Shown piece after piece: positions 8,495 to 15,670 of a stretch of 64,000 bases of DNA; the first letter of the stretch is position 1, and each line of letters starts with the position of its first letter. Source of the DNA: Streptomyces sp. NBRC 109706 (GTDB lineage Bacteria > Actinomycetota > Actinomycetes > Streptomycetales > Streptomycetaceae); NCBI RefSeq assembly GCF_000974485.1, contig NZ_BBOM01000004.1, positions 744,001-808,000 on the forward strand. The letters run 5' to 3'. The position numbers were made by a program, and so were the translations under genes. The notes beneath the pieces were generated by a model. The model had not been told where the DNA came from. It worked only from the letters and a program-made list of their open reading frames with translations, and ran no database searches.

Positions 8495-9397
8495 TCATTT
8501 GCCACCCACTCCCATCAGCCCGTTGATCAGCTGGCGCCGGGCGAAGAGATAGGCGGTGAAGATCGGCACGATGGACAGGACCACGGCGGCGAGCAGCGCC
8601 GGGATGTCCACCCGGAACTCGCCGACGAAGTCGTAAAGGCCCAGGGTGAGCACGCGGTTCTCCCGCGACTGGGTGAGGATCAGCGGGAAGAGGAACCCGT
8701 TCCAGGCGCCGAGCGCGGAGAACACCCCCGCGGTCGAGATGCCCGCCCGCGACATGGGGATGACCAGCTGGAACAGCATCCGCACCGGGGTGGCCCCGTC
8801 GAGCGCCATCGACTCGTAGAGCTCCTCGGAGATATCGCGCATCGTGCCCACCAGGATCAGCACGCTCACCGGCAGGGAGAACGCGGCGGTGGGCAGAATG
8901 ATCGCCAACAGCGTGTCGTACAGCTGGAGTTCGGTGATGATCAGATAGATCGGGATGATCACCGCCTGGGAGGGGATGGCAAGCCCGAGGAGGAACAGCT
9001 GGAACACCCGCTGCGACATCCGGGACCTGGTACGCACGATGCTGTAGCTGACGGTCACCGCGAGCGCGATGACGATCAGCGCGCAGGAGGCGGTGACGAT
9101 CAGGGTGTTCAGCAGATAGCGCGGGAAGTCGCCCTCCAGCACCTGCCGGTAGCTGTCGAAGGAGATGCTGGTGGGCAGCGACAGCGGCCCGTTGTCCAGA
9201 TACTCCTGCCGGGTCTGGAGGGTGGACGCCACCAGGATGTACAGCGGCACCACCACGATGACCAGCCAGATGAACGCGCCGAAGCCCGCAGGGTAGTTGG
9301 CCTTCCGCCACTTGCTGGAACGGCGGCGCGGCGGCGGTGTCCTGGGCCCCTCCTGGCGCTGCGCGCGGGGGGCCTCGCGGAGGTCGAGGTCGGTCAC
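8495..9397 (-). CDS. Sugar ABC transporter inner-membrane permease (MalG/CUT1 type)
   Basis: A 300-residue permease. The start is a GTG at 9397 that overlaps the stop of the preceding permease (GTGA), so the two are translationally coupled. After a basic cytoplasmic N-terminus there are six membrane helices. The EAA loop near the C-terminal third reads ESMALDGATPVRMLFQLVIP, the ATPase-contact motif of MalG-type permeases. It would pair with the next permease to import an oligosaccharide, probably xylobiose, delivered by the lipoprotein encoded at 10309-11613. No ATPase gene is in the operon, so a shared MsiK-type ATPase encoded elsewhere is expected, as is usual for streptomycete CUT1 systems. 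Confidence 0.88.
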   Translation of the reverse strand: MTDLDLREAPRAQRQEGPRTPPPRRRSSKWRKANYPAGFGAFIWLVIVVVPLYILVASTLQTRQEYLDNGPLSLPTSISFDSYRQVLEGDFPRYLLNTLIVTASCALIVIALAVTVSYSIVRTRSRMSQRVFQLFLLGLAIPSQAVIIPIYLIITELQLYDTLLAIILPTAAFSLPVSVLILVGTMRDISEELYESMALDGATPVRMLFQLVIPMSRAGISTAGVFSALGAWNGFLFPLILTQSRENRVLTLGLYDFVGEFRVDIPALLAAVVLSIVPIFTAYLFARRQLINGLMGVGGK

Positions 9398-10296
9398 ATT
9401 CCCTCCCGGGTGCTGCGCATCCTGTTGAACCCGGTCAGCCGCACCAGCAGCAGCGAGACACCGGTGGCCGTGATCACGAGGGCGGCGGCGACCGCGCTGG
9501 CATAGCCCAGGTCGAAGGCGCGGAAGCCGGTTTCGAACATCAGATAGGGCACGATCGACGTGGAATCGCCGGGACCGCCCCTGGTCAGGATGAGCACCGT
9601 GTCGAAGTAGGTGAGCGCGCCCACCACCATCAGCACGGTGGAGGTGACGATGGTGTTCCGCAGCTGCGGCAGCGTCACATGGAAGAACTGCCGGACGGTG
9701 CCGGCGCCGTCGATGGCCGCCGCGTCGTAGAGGGACTGCGGGATGTTCCGCGCCCCGCCCTGGTAGATCAGCGTGTGGAAGGGCGCGAACTGCCAGCCGG
9801 TGACGAACAGGATGGCCACGAAGGCACCGGTGGGCGAGCCCAGCAGATCGGAGCTCTCCAGGTTGAACCAGTCGGCGATGTCGGGCGCCAGGCCCAGATT
9901 GGGGTCGAAGATGGTGCGCCAGAGCAGCGCGAGCGCCACCGAAGAGGCCAGCAGCGGCAGGAAGAAGATCGCCGAGAGAACGGCCCGGTTGCGTTGCCTG
10001 CCGGCGGCCCAGACGCCGAGCAGCAGCACGATGGGGGTCTGCGTCAGCCAGGTGAGCGCCGTGAGCAGCAGGCTCAGCCAGATGGCGTTGCGCATCCCGT
10101 CGTCGTTCCACAGCCGGGACCAGTTGTCCGTGCCGGTCCAGCTGGGGTCGCTGAGGCCGTCCCAGTCGGTGAAGGAGAGGTAGCCGACGATCCCCATCGG
10201 GGCCGCGGCGAAGAACACGAAGAAGAGCACGGCCGGGAGCGCCCAGGCGATGCCTGGGCGCCCGGCGCGCGGGGTGTGGGTCGTCTCGCGCTTCAC
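9394..10296 (-). CDS. Sugar ABC transporter inner-membrane permease (MalF/CUT1 type)
   Basis: A 300-residue membrane protein with an N-terminal helix (WALPAVLFFVFFAAAPMGIV), a periplasm-side loop containing TDWDG and further helices. The EAA motif reads DAAAIDGAGTVRQFFHVTLP. It is the MalF-like partner of the following permease, whose GTG start it overlaps. It begins 12 bp after the stop of the binding-protein gene, so the three form one transcription unit. The MalF-MalG pair imports the sugar bound by the lipoprotein; a xylobiose substrate is inferred from the adjacent GH3 and GH10 genes. Confidence 0.88.
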   Translation of the reverse strand: MKRETTHTPRAGRPGIAWALPAVLFFVFFAAAPMGIVGYLSFTDWDGLSDPSWTGTDNWSRLWNDDGMRNAIWLSLLLTALTWLTQTPIVLLLGVWAAGRQRNRAVLSAIFFLPLLASSVALALLWRTIFDPNLGLAPDIADWFNLESSDLLGSPTGAFVAILFVTGWQFAPFHTLIYQGGARNIPQSLYDAAAIDGAGTVRQFFHVTLPQLRNTIVTSTVLMVVGALTYFDTVLILTRGGPGDSTSIVPYLMFETGFRAFDLGYASAVAAALVITATGVSLLLVRLTGFNRMRSTREGM

Positions 10297-10308
10297 GTGG
10301 CGTTACCC

Positions 10309-11613
10309 CTACAGGTCCAGCATCGCGTCGACGAACTGCTGGGCGCTCAGCTGGCCGCTGAACAGCTCCTCGATGTGGTTGATCATGGGCGTGGACTGGC
10401 TGGCGGGCAGCGCCTGGTCCCAGGAGAGCGTGAAGCTGGGGGCGTTCTGCACCATCTCGTACTGGAAGCGCGCGTACTCGGGCGTGGGCGCCTCGTCCAG
10501 CAGGTCGGCGGCGTCGGCCGTGGTGGGGATGTCGCCGTTGGCGATCAGCGCGCTGGCGTAGTCCTGGGTGGCGTGCAGCTTCAGGAACTCCAGGGCGGCG
10601 TCCAGCTTCTCGCCCTCGACCTGGGCGTTGACCGACCAGTAGTTCGTCGGGTTGCCGACCAGCGCGGCCGGGTCGCCGCTGCCGCCGGCGATCTCGGGGA
10701 ACGTCGCCCAGGCCAGGTCGTTCTCGGCGAACTCCTGCTGGTTCGACAGCTGGTTGGCGAACTCCCAGCTGCCCATCAGGTGCATCGCGGCCTCGCCCTG
10801 GGCGAAGAACGTCGAGGCGCCGTCGGTGGTGTAGCTGACCGAGCGGAAGTTGTTGCCGAACGCCCCCGCGTCCACCAGGTCGATGGCGTCCTGGGCGGCC
10901 TGGAGCACGGCCGGCTCGCCCCATGCCCCGGAGTCGCCGTTGCGGATGCGGTCGAAGATGTCGGCGCCGCCCCTGCGGTCCAACAGGTACTCCAGCCACA
11001 TCAGTTCGGTCCACGGATCGGCGCCGGCGAGCACCGAGGGGGTGATGTCCTGCTCCTGGAACGTCTCCACCAGGCCGAACAGATCGTCGAGGGTGGCGGG
11101 CGGCTCGACGCCGGCCTCGTCGAAGAGCGTCTGGTTGTAGAACAGGATCACCGGCTGCACGCCGCGCATCGGCACGCCGTAGTGCCGGCCTTCGATCGCC
11201 CCGGCGTCGAGGATCGAGGGGATGAACGCGCCGCCGAACTCGGGGTCGTCCGCGAGATGGTCGGTGAGGTCGATCAGCATGTCCTCGCGGACGAAGTCGG
11301 CGATGCTGCCGCCGCCCCAGTTGAAGAAGATGTCGGGCGCGTTGGAGCTGCCCATCGCGGTCCGCATGCGGTCCTGGTAGTTCTCGCCTGGTATCTGCGT
11401 CAGCGTGATCTGGACGTCCGAGGTCTCGTTGAACCGCTCGACGAAGTCCTCCTGGATCGTGGTCGAACCGTCCTGGTAGACCCAGACCTGCAAGCTGTCC
11501 GAACCGCCGCTGGGGCCGTCGCTGCCGCAGGCCGCGAGCGTCGTCGCGGTCACCACGGTGGCGGCGGCCACCGACAGGACACGAAGTCGTGGTCTCAGGT
11601 TGGGGCTTCGCAT
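10309..11613 (-). CDS. Sugar ABC transporter substrate-binding lipoprotein (BxlE-like)
   Basis: The ATG at 11613 follows GGAAGG at proper spacing; an upstream in-frame start would lie inside the promoter and operator region. The protein has 434 residues with a lipoprotein signal ending ATTLAAC, so it is anchored outside the membrane. The fold is that of family 1 solute-binding proteins: VWVYQDGSTTIQEDFVERFN early, then DIFFNWGGGSIADFV, which resembles xylobiose-binding BxlE proteins. It is the first gene of the operon binding protein - two permeases - GH3, directly after a good promoter and a palindromic operator. Probable ligand: xylobiose or a short xylo-oligosaccharide (inferred from neighbours). 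Confidence 0.85.
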   Translation of the reverse strand: MRSPNLRPRLRVLSVAAATVVTATTLAACGSDGPSGGSDSLQVWVYQDGSTTIQEDFVERFNETSDVQITLTQIPGENYQDRMRTAMGSSNAPDIFFNWGGGSIADFVREDMLIDLTDHLADDPEFGGAFIPSILDAGAIEGRHYGVPMRGVQPVILFYNQTLFDEAGVEPPATLDDLFGLVETFQEQDITPSVLAGADPWTELMWLEYLLDRRGGADIFDRIRNGDSGAWGEPAVLQAAQDAIDLVDAGAFGNNFRSVSYTTDGASTFFAQGEAAMHLMGSWEFANQLSNQQEFAENDLAWATFPEIAGGSGDPAALVGNPTNYWSVNAQVEGEKLDAALEFLKLHATQDYASALIANGDIPTTADAADLLDEAPTPEYARFQYEMVQNAPSFTLSWDQALPASQSTPMINHIEELFSGQLSAQQFVDAMLDL

Positions 11614-11634
11614 CGCGCACCTTCCGGAAAATCG

Positions 11635-11648
11635 CCGATAATTATCGG
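11635..11648. promoter_or_regulatory. Palindromic operator in front of the sugar transporter operon
   Basis: A perfect 14-bp palindrome, CCGATAATTATCGG, lies between the predicted transcription start and the binding-protein gene. TTCCGGAA (11622-11629) follows it towards the gene. Its position suits a repressor roadblock by the LacI-family protein encoded next door. LacI-family sites usually have a central CG, so assigning this exact palindrome to that regulator is inference. Confidence 0.5.
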
Positions 11649-11662
11649 GTGAATGCCGATGC

Positions 11663-11691
11663 AAGTTACGGCGATGTCAGCGCTCCGTCAA
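11663..11691 (-). promoter_or_regulatory. Promoter of the sugar transporter - GH3 operon
   Basis: On the minus strand TTGACG (11686-11691) is followed after exactly 17 nt by TAACTT (11663-11668), a good housekeeping-type (HrdB-like) promoter. The start point would fall around 11656, about 40 nt upstream of the binding-protein ATG and just before the 14-bp palindrome. Confidence 0.6.
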
Positions 11692-11741
11692 CGGTGCGGA
11701 CAAAACTCCGGCCCCCGTGGCCAAACGGTGATCAGAACCGG

Positions 11742-11760
11742 CCAACCCCCAGCGGGTTGG
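11742..11760 (-). terminator. Hairpin after the LacI-family regulator gene
   Basis: CCAACCC and GGGTTGG form a perfect 7-bp stem with a 5-nt loop directly after the stop codon of the LacI-family gene. There is no U tract, as is common for terminators in this group. It would separate the regulator transcript from the transporter operon promoter downstream. Confidence 0.5.
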
Positions 11761-11761
11761 A

Positions 11762-12778
11762 TCAACGGGCCGGCGGCGGCGCCGTCGAGGCCCTGACCAC
11801 CAGTTCCGTGGCCAGCTCCAGCCGGGGCGTGTCGATCTCCTCGCCCCTCGCCTGCCGCAACACCGTCCGCGCCGCCACCTTGCCCATCTCGGCCAGCGGC
11901 TGGCGGACCGTCGTCAACGGCGGCGCGGACCACCGCATTTCCGGAAGATCGTCGAAACCCACGACGCTCACCTCCTGCGGAACCCGCAGCCCACGCCGCC
12001 GCAGCGCCTCCATCGCGCCCATCGCCATCTGGTCGCTCGCCGCGAACAGCGCGGTCGGCGGGTCCGCCAGCTCCATCAGCCGCTCACACCCGGTGAACCC
12101 CGCCTCGTGGTAGAAGTCGCCCGGCACCGTCAACGCCTCGTCCACCGGTACCCCCGCGCCCTCCAGGGCCGCCCGGTAGCCGTCCAGCCGCGCCCGGCTG
12201 CACAACAGCCTCGGCGGCCCCGCGATAAAGCCGATCCGTCGATGCCCGAGCGAGAGCAGATGCTCGGTGGCCGCCAGACCGCCCGCCCAGTTGGTCGCCC
12301 CCACCGTCGGCGCGTCCAACGGCGGCGCGCCCGCCGGGTCCACCACCACGATCGGCACCCCCAGCCGGTGCAGCTCCTTGTGCAGCAGCGGCTCCAACAC
12401 CGAGGTCACCATGATCACGCCGTCCGAGGCGCGGGCCCGCAGGTTGGTCATCCACTGCCGCGCCGCGCCGGCCCGGTCGTGAATGGCCGAAACCACCGTG
12501 CCGACGCCGGCCGCGTGGGCCACCTCCTCCACGCCCCTGATGATCTCCACGGCCCAGGGGCTGTCCAGATCGTTGAAGACGAGGTCGACCAGCGCCGCCC
12601 GGTCGCCCGGGGCGTGGGTACGCCGCCGGTAGCGGTACTGCCGTAGCAACTCCTCGACCTTGGCGCGGGTTTCCGGCGCCACGTCGGAGCGCCCGTTGAC
12701 CACTCGCGATACCGTGGGCACGGACACCCCGGCCTCCCTTGCGATGGCCGTGATCGTGACCTTGCGCTCCGCTGCCAT
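11762..12778 (-). CDS. LacI-family repressor of the xylan/xylobiose island
   Basis: A 338-residue LacI/GalR-type regulator. The N-terminal helix-turn-helix reads TITAIAREAGVSVPTVSRVV with the hinge NGRSDVAPETRAKVEELL. The periplasmic-binding-like effector domain spans about residues 65-330 (FNDLDSPWAVEIIRGVEE; later ALFAASDQMAMGAMEALRR and VVGFDDLPEM). It lies between the transporter operon and the divergent GH10 xylanase gene, the classical place for a local pathway repressor. Candidate operators are the palindrome at 11635-11648 and TCCGGAA-type repeats at 11622, 12806 and 12827. The inducer is probably a xylo-oligosaccharide (inference, similar to BxlR). Confidence 0.85.
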   Translation of the reverse strand: MAAERKVTITAIAREAGVSVPTVSRVVNGRSDVAPETRAKVEELLRQYRYRRRTHAPGDRAALVDLVFNDLDSPWAVEIIRGVEEVAHAAGVGTVVSAIHDRAGAARQWMTNLRARASDGVIMVTSVLEPLLHKELHRLGVPIVVVDPAGAPPLDAPTVGATNWAGGLAATEHLLSLGHRRIGFIAGPPRLLCSRARLDGYRAALEGAGVPVDEALTVPGDFYHEAGFTGCERLMELADPPTALFAASDQMAMGAMEALRRRGLRVPQEVSVVGFDDLPEMRWSAPPLTTVRQPLAEMGKVAARTVLRQARGEEIDTPRLELATELVVRASTAPPPAR

Positions 12779-12805
12779 GGGGTACCTCTTCGTTGGTTCT
12801 CAGTC

Positions 12806-12834
12806 TCCGGAAGTTTTTCAACATTATTCCGGAA
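12806..12834. promoter_or_regulatory. Paired TCCGGAA sites between regulator and xylanase genes
   Basis: TCCGGAA at 12806-12812 and TTCCGGAA at 12827-12834 flank an AT-richer core in the divergent LacI/GH10 intergenic region. The second copy ends 4 nt before the xylanase -35 box. The same TTCCGGAA occurs at 11622-11629 before the transporter operon, which suggests one regulator controls both. Assignment to the LacI protein is inferred. Confidence 0.45.
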
Positions 12835-12837
12835 GGG

Positions 12838-12866
12838 TTGACGGTCTCCCAAGTGCCCCATAGAAC
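12838..12866 (+). promoter_or_regulatory. Promoter of the GH10 xylanase gene
   Basis: TTGACG (12838-12843) is separated by 17 nt from TAGAAC (12861-12866). This gives a start near 12873 and a leader of about 40 nt before the ATG at 12911. The -35 box abuts the TTCCGGAA site, so repression by occlusion is plausible. Confidence 0.5.
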
Positions 12867-12910
12867 GGATCCGTCAGCCTGCGGGGGCATGACAACGAAA
12901 GGGGTACCGT

Positions 12911-13996
12911 ATGTTCCCCCTGGCACGCGGAGCCGCGGTCGCCGTCACGGTGGGAGCCCTGCTCTCCGGCGTGGCGCTGGTCAGCGCCCAGGCCCAGGAG
13001 ACACCGGCCCAACAACCCAACGCACAACAACCCTCACCGGCGGCGGAGACGCTGCGCGAGGCGGCGGCGGCCCAGAACATGTTCGTCGGCACCGCCATCG
13101 CCGACCACCGGCTGAGCGACAGCACCTACAACGCCATCGCCTCAACCGAGTTCTCCAGCGTCACCGCCGAGAACGTCATGAAGTGGGAGTCGATCCAGCC
13201 CAACCGGGGCCAGTTCAACTTCGCCGGCCCCGACCGACTGATCGACTTCGCGAACGCCAACGACCAGCAGGTGTGGGGCCACACCCTGGTCTGGCACAGC
13301 CAACTGCCCAGCTGGGTACAGAACGGCAACTTCAGCGCCCAGGAACTGGACCAGGTGGTCCAGGAGCACATCAACGGCGTGGCCGGCCGCTACGCCGGTG
13401 ACATCGCCTACTGGGACGTGGTCAACGAGGCGTTCAACGAGGACGGTTCGCTGCGGCAGTCCGTCTTCCTCAACACCCTCGGCGAGGACTACATCGCCGA
13501 CGCGTTCCGCTACGCGGACGCGGCCGACCCCTCGGCCAAGCTGTGCATCAACGACTACAACACCGAGCACGGCAACGCCAAGAGCGACGCCATGTACCAG
13601 CTGGTCTCCGACCTGCTCCAGCAGGGCGTGCCGATCGACTGCGTCGGCTTCCAGTCCCATCTGATCCTCGACAACAACTATCCCGACAACATCAGGACCA
13701 ACCTCCAGCGGTTCTCCGACCTCGGCCTCGAACTGGTCATCACCGAGCTGGACATCCGGATGAACACCCCCTCCGACCCGGAGAAGCTGCAGCGCCAGGC
13801 CGAGCAGTACCGCGACGTGGTCGCCGCCTGCGTGGCCGTCTCCGGCTGCACCGGCGTGACCATCTGGGGCTTCGGCGACGCCGACTCCTGGGTCCCCGAC
13901 ACGTTCCCCGGCGAGGGCGCGGCCCTGCCCTGGGACGAGAACTACCAGCCCAAGCCGGCCTACAACGGCATCCTCCAGGGCTTCGGCGCCAGCTGA
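12911..13996 (+). CDS. Secreted GH10 endo-1,4-beta-xylanase
   Basis: A 361-residue enzyme with a signal peptide (hydrophobic residues about 8-26, cleavage likely near AQA at 26-28), a short Gln/Pro-rich linker, and a complete GH10 barrel. Signatures are NVMKWESIQP, GHTLVWHSQLP, the acid/base Glu173 in DVVNEAF and the nucleophile Glu279 in VITELDIRM. There is no carbohydrate-binding module, so it is a minimal single-domain xylanase for soluble or loosened xylan. AAAGGGG lies upstream of the ATG. It is divergent from the LacI regulator and should feed xylo-oligosaccharides to the adjacent transporter and GH3 enzyme. A strong hairpin follows the gene. Confidence 0.95.
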   Translation: MFPLARGAAVAVTVGALLSGVALVSAQAQETPAQQPNAQQPSPAAETLREAAAAQNMFVGTAIADHRLSDSTYNAIASTEFSSVTAENVMKWESIQPNRGQFNFAGPDRLIDFANANDQQVWGHTLVWHSQLPSWVQNGNFSAQELDQVVQEHINGVAGRYAGDIAYWDVVNEAFNEDGSLRQSVFLNTLGEDYIADAFRYADAADPSAKLCINDYNTEHGNAKSDAMYQLVSDLLQQGVPIDCVGFQSHLILDNNYPDNIRTNLQRFSDLGLELVITELDIRMNTPSDPEKLQRQAEQYRDVVAACVAVSGCTGVTIWGFGDADSWVPDTFPGEGAALPWDENYQPKPAYNGILQGFGAS

Positions 13997-14032
13997 CCCC
14001 GGTTGCCGCCCGTACGACATCCCCCAACGGGG

Positions 14033-14063
14033 CCCCGGTGGCACTCCCCAGGTGCCACCGGGG
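14033..14063. terminator. Bidirectional terminator between xylanase and small secreted protein genes
   Basis: A perfect 12-bp stem (CCCCGGTGGCAC / GTGCCACCGGGG) with a 7-nt loop sits between two convergent genes. It can serve both strands. No U tract, as usual for this group. Confidence 0.75.
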
Positions 14064-14093
14064 TCCTGGTCGTCGCAGCGGGAGAACCCGGTA

Positions 14094-14513
14094 TCAGTAG
14101 CAGTCCTCGCTGAACGAGATCGTCACCGGGGCCGTCTGGATTTTCGTTCCGTCATCGGCCCAGAGCGTGGCGATATAGTCGCCGACGGGCGCCGGGGCGA
14201 TCGACACATGGACCATTCCGATGTACTTGTCGCCATTCCCGTCCCCGGGATGAATCGCCCCACCGTTGCTGTACGAGCCGGGCGGCAGATCCGAAAGCCC
14301 GGTCGTGATGACGGTGGACCAGGTGCCCCGCACCGGAACGAGGAAATAGGTGTTGGGCCACCCCTGCTCCGGATGAACACAGACCCGCTGCGGCACCTGC
14401 TCCAACTCCCACGTGGCAGCCGACGCCGACGCCGGCGTCGCGCTGACCAGCGTCAGCGACAGCGCGGCGACCAGCCCGAGAAATAATCCGGTCACGCGAC
14501 GGATGAGCTTCAT
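14094..14513 (-). CDS. Small secreted protein, DUF5980-like
   Basis: A 139-residue protein with a clear signal peptide (MKLIRRVTGLFLGLVAALSL, Ala-x-Ala cleavage near residue 31). The mature part of about 108 residues has two Cys (in QRVCVHPEQGWPNTYF and the C-terminal EDCY) that could form a disulfide. A middle part rich in Gly and small residues looks beta-sandwich-like. The pattern CVxPxQGWPxxYF resembles streptomycete DUF5980 proteins (recognised from memory). No enzymatic motif is visible. It is monocistronic and converges on the xylanase gene, sharing its terminator. Confidence 0.65.
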   Translation of the reverse strand: MKLIRRVTGLFLGLVAALSLTLVSATPASASAATWELEQVPQRVCVHPEQGWPNTYFLVPVRGTWSTVITTGLSDLPPGSYSNGGAIHPGDGNGDKYIGMVHVSIAPAPVGDYIATLWADDGTKIQTAPVTISFSEDCY

Positions 14514-14777
14514 CCATACCTCCTGAGAAAACGCGGAAATCCGCCGGAAGGGGGGTTATGGATGAGTGTCACCGAGCAAGAGCAAGGAAACAAGAGGTAG
14601 TTGAGCAATAAATTGCCCCTATTCCGCGCCGGCCGACATCCCCTTTCGAGACGGACGGGAAATGGCCGCGGAACGGCTCACGGGGCGATAGGACGGGGCC
14701 CGTTCCAGCCGCAGTCATGCCGACACGGGGAGTGATAACCTCGACGATGCGGCCAAGACCTCGTCAGGGGAGGGCAC

Positions 14778-15047
14778 ATGACCGACAGGTGGCAGGCGGA
14801 CCCGGAGGCGCCGTTCGCGCGGCGGCTGGGGAAGTCCTCACACGAGCTGGGGCAGACATCGGGGAACGCCAGCTGCCCGGATGTCTGGGAGCTGGAGAAC
14901 GGGGACGTCGCCGTCATCGGCAGCGATCTGACCCGGGCCTACGAAGGGCGGCTCCCCGAAGGGGTGAGCGTCGACCCCGGCGAGCGGCTGGTCATCATCC
15001 CCCGCGCGACGATCGTCGCGGCGAAGGCGGACATCCCGGATGCCTAG
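14778..15047 (+). CDS. Small hypothetical protein of the DUF6879/NB-ARC module
   Basis: An 89-residue soluble acidic protein, unrecognised as a named family. The core reads CPDVWELENGDVAVIGSDLT followed by GVSVDPGERLVIIPRATIVA, a compact beta-rich domain. Its ATG overlaps nothing upstream; its stop overlaps the start of the DUF6879 gene (ATGCCTAG, 8 nt), so the two are co-translated. Similar short proteins commonly precede DUF6879 genes in streptomycetes (from memory). It probably forms a functional pair with the DUF6879 product; the activity is unknown. Confidence 0.7.
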   Translation: MTDRWQADPEAPFARRLGKSSHELGQTSGNASCPDVWELENGDVAVIGSDLTRAYEGRLPEGVSVDPGERLVIIPRATIVAAKADIPDA

Positions 15048-15654
15048 TCCGCTGGCCGGCACGGCTGGCGAGTTGATGCCGCTCGACGCCTACTACGCCG
15101 ACTTCGAGAAGCACTTCTGGCGCAGCGCCGATCTCGGCTTCTGGAAGCTGGAACGCCAACAGACGTTCCGCGAGCCGGGCTACGACAGCTGGGAGGCGTT
15201 CGCCCGTGGCGACTGGGACGAGTCCCTACGGCTCCTGGAAGCGGGCCGATCCGATATGGCGGACTACCACCGCAGGGCCGAACGCCATGGCTTTTCACCT
15301 CGCCGGATCCGGGTGGTCAAGGAGCCGTTGACCGCCTATATGCAGTGGGAGTTGCACGCGCTACGGGTCCGGGACGAGTGCGGCGGCTCCATCCGCGTCA
15401 TCGATGCGGACAAGGTCGTCCGGCACGAGGCCGACGGCCCCCTGCCGGAGATCTACACTCTCGGCTCCCAGGTGCTGTACGAGGCGGTCTACGACGAGCG
15501 CGGCGTCCTGGAGGCCGCGCGGAGGTTCGTCGATCCCGACCTGATTCGTCGATCCCAGCGGTTCATCGAGGACCTGTACGACGCCGGCGAGCCGCTGGCC
15601 GGCTGGTTCGACAAGCATGTCGCGCACCTGCCGCCTCCGCCGGCACAGCCATAG
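15040..15654 (+). CDS. DUF6879 family protein
   Basis: A 204-residue soluble protein matching the DUF6879 pattern: FWKLERQQTFREPGYDSWEA near the start, the RRIRVVKEPLTAYMQWEL box around residue 90, and IRVIDADKV followed by the C-terminal FVDPDLIRRSQRFIEDLYD. DUF6879 proteins occur next to Scr1-type helix-turn-helix regulators and DUF397 proteins and may act in small regulatory or toxin-antitoxin-like systems; the mechanism is not established. Here it is coupled to the 89-residue upstream gene and ends 16 bp before an NB-ARC-TPR ATPase. A second, broken DUF6879 remnant lies at 28115-28309. Confidence 0.78.
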   Translation: MPSPLAGTAGELMPLDAYYADFEKHFWRSADLGFWKLERQQTFREPGYDSWEAFARGDWDESLRLLEAGRSDMADYHRRAERHGFSPRRIRVVKEPLTAYMQWELHALRVRDECGGSIRVIDADKVVRHEADGPLPEIYTLGSQVLYEAVYDERGVLEAARRFVDPDLIRRSQRFIEDLYDAGEPLAGWFDKHVAHLPPPPAQP

Positions 15655-15670
15655 CGGGTCCGCCGAGACG

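Noticed and set aside
6084..8552. Very long open frame antisense to the GH3 gene
   Set aside because: It mirrors the GH3 codon periodicity, encodes a Gly/Ala/Arg-rich product without domains and has no ribosome-binding site. GH3 motifs on the other strand are complete.
9337..11652. 771-codon open frame antisense to the sugar transporter genes
   Set aside because: A GC-bias artefact. The opposite strand encodes two permeases and a binding protein with clear signatures.
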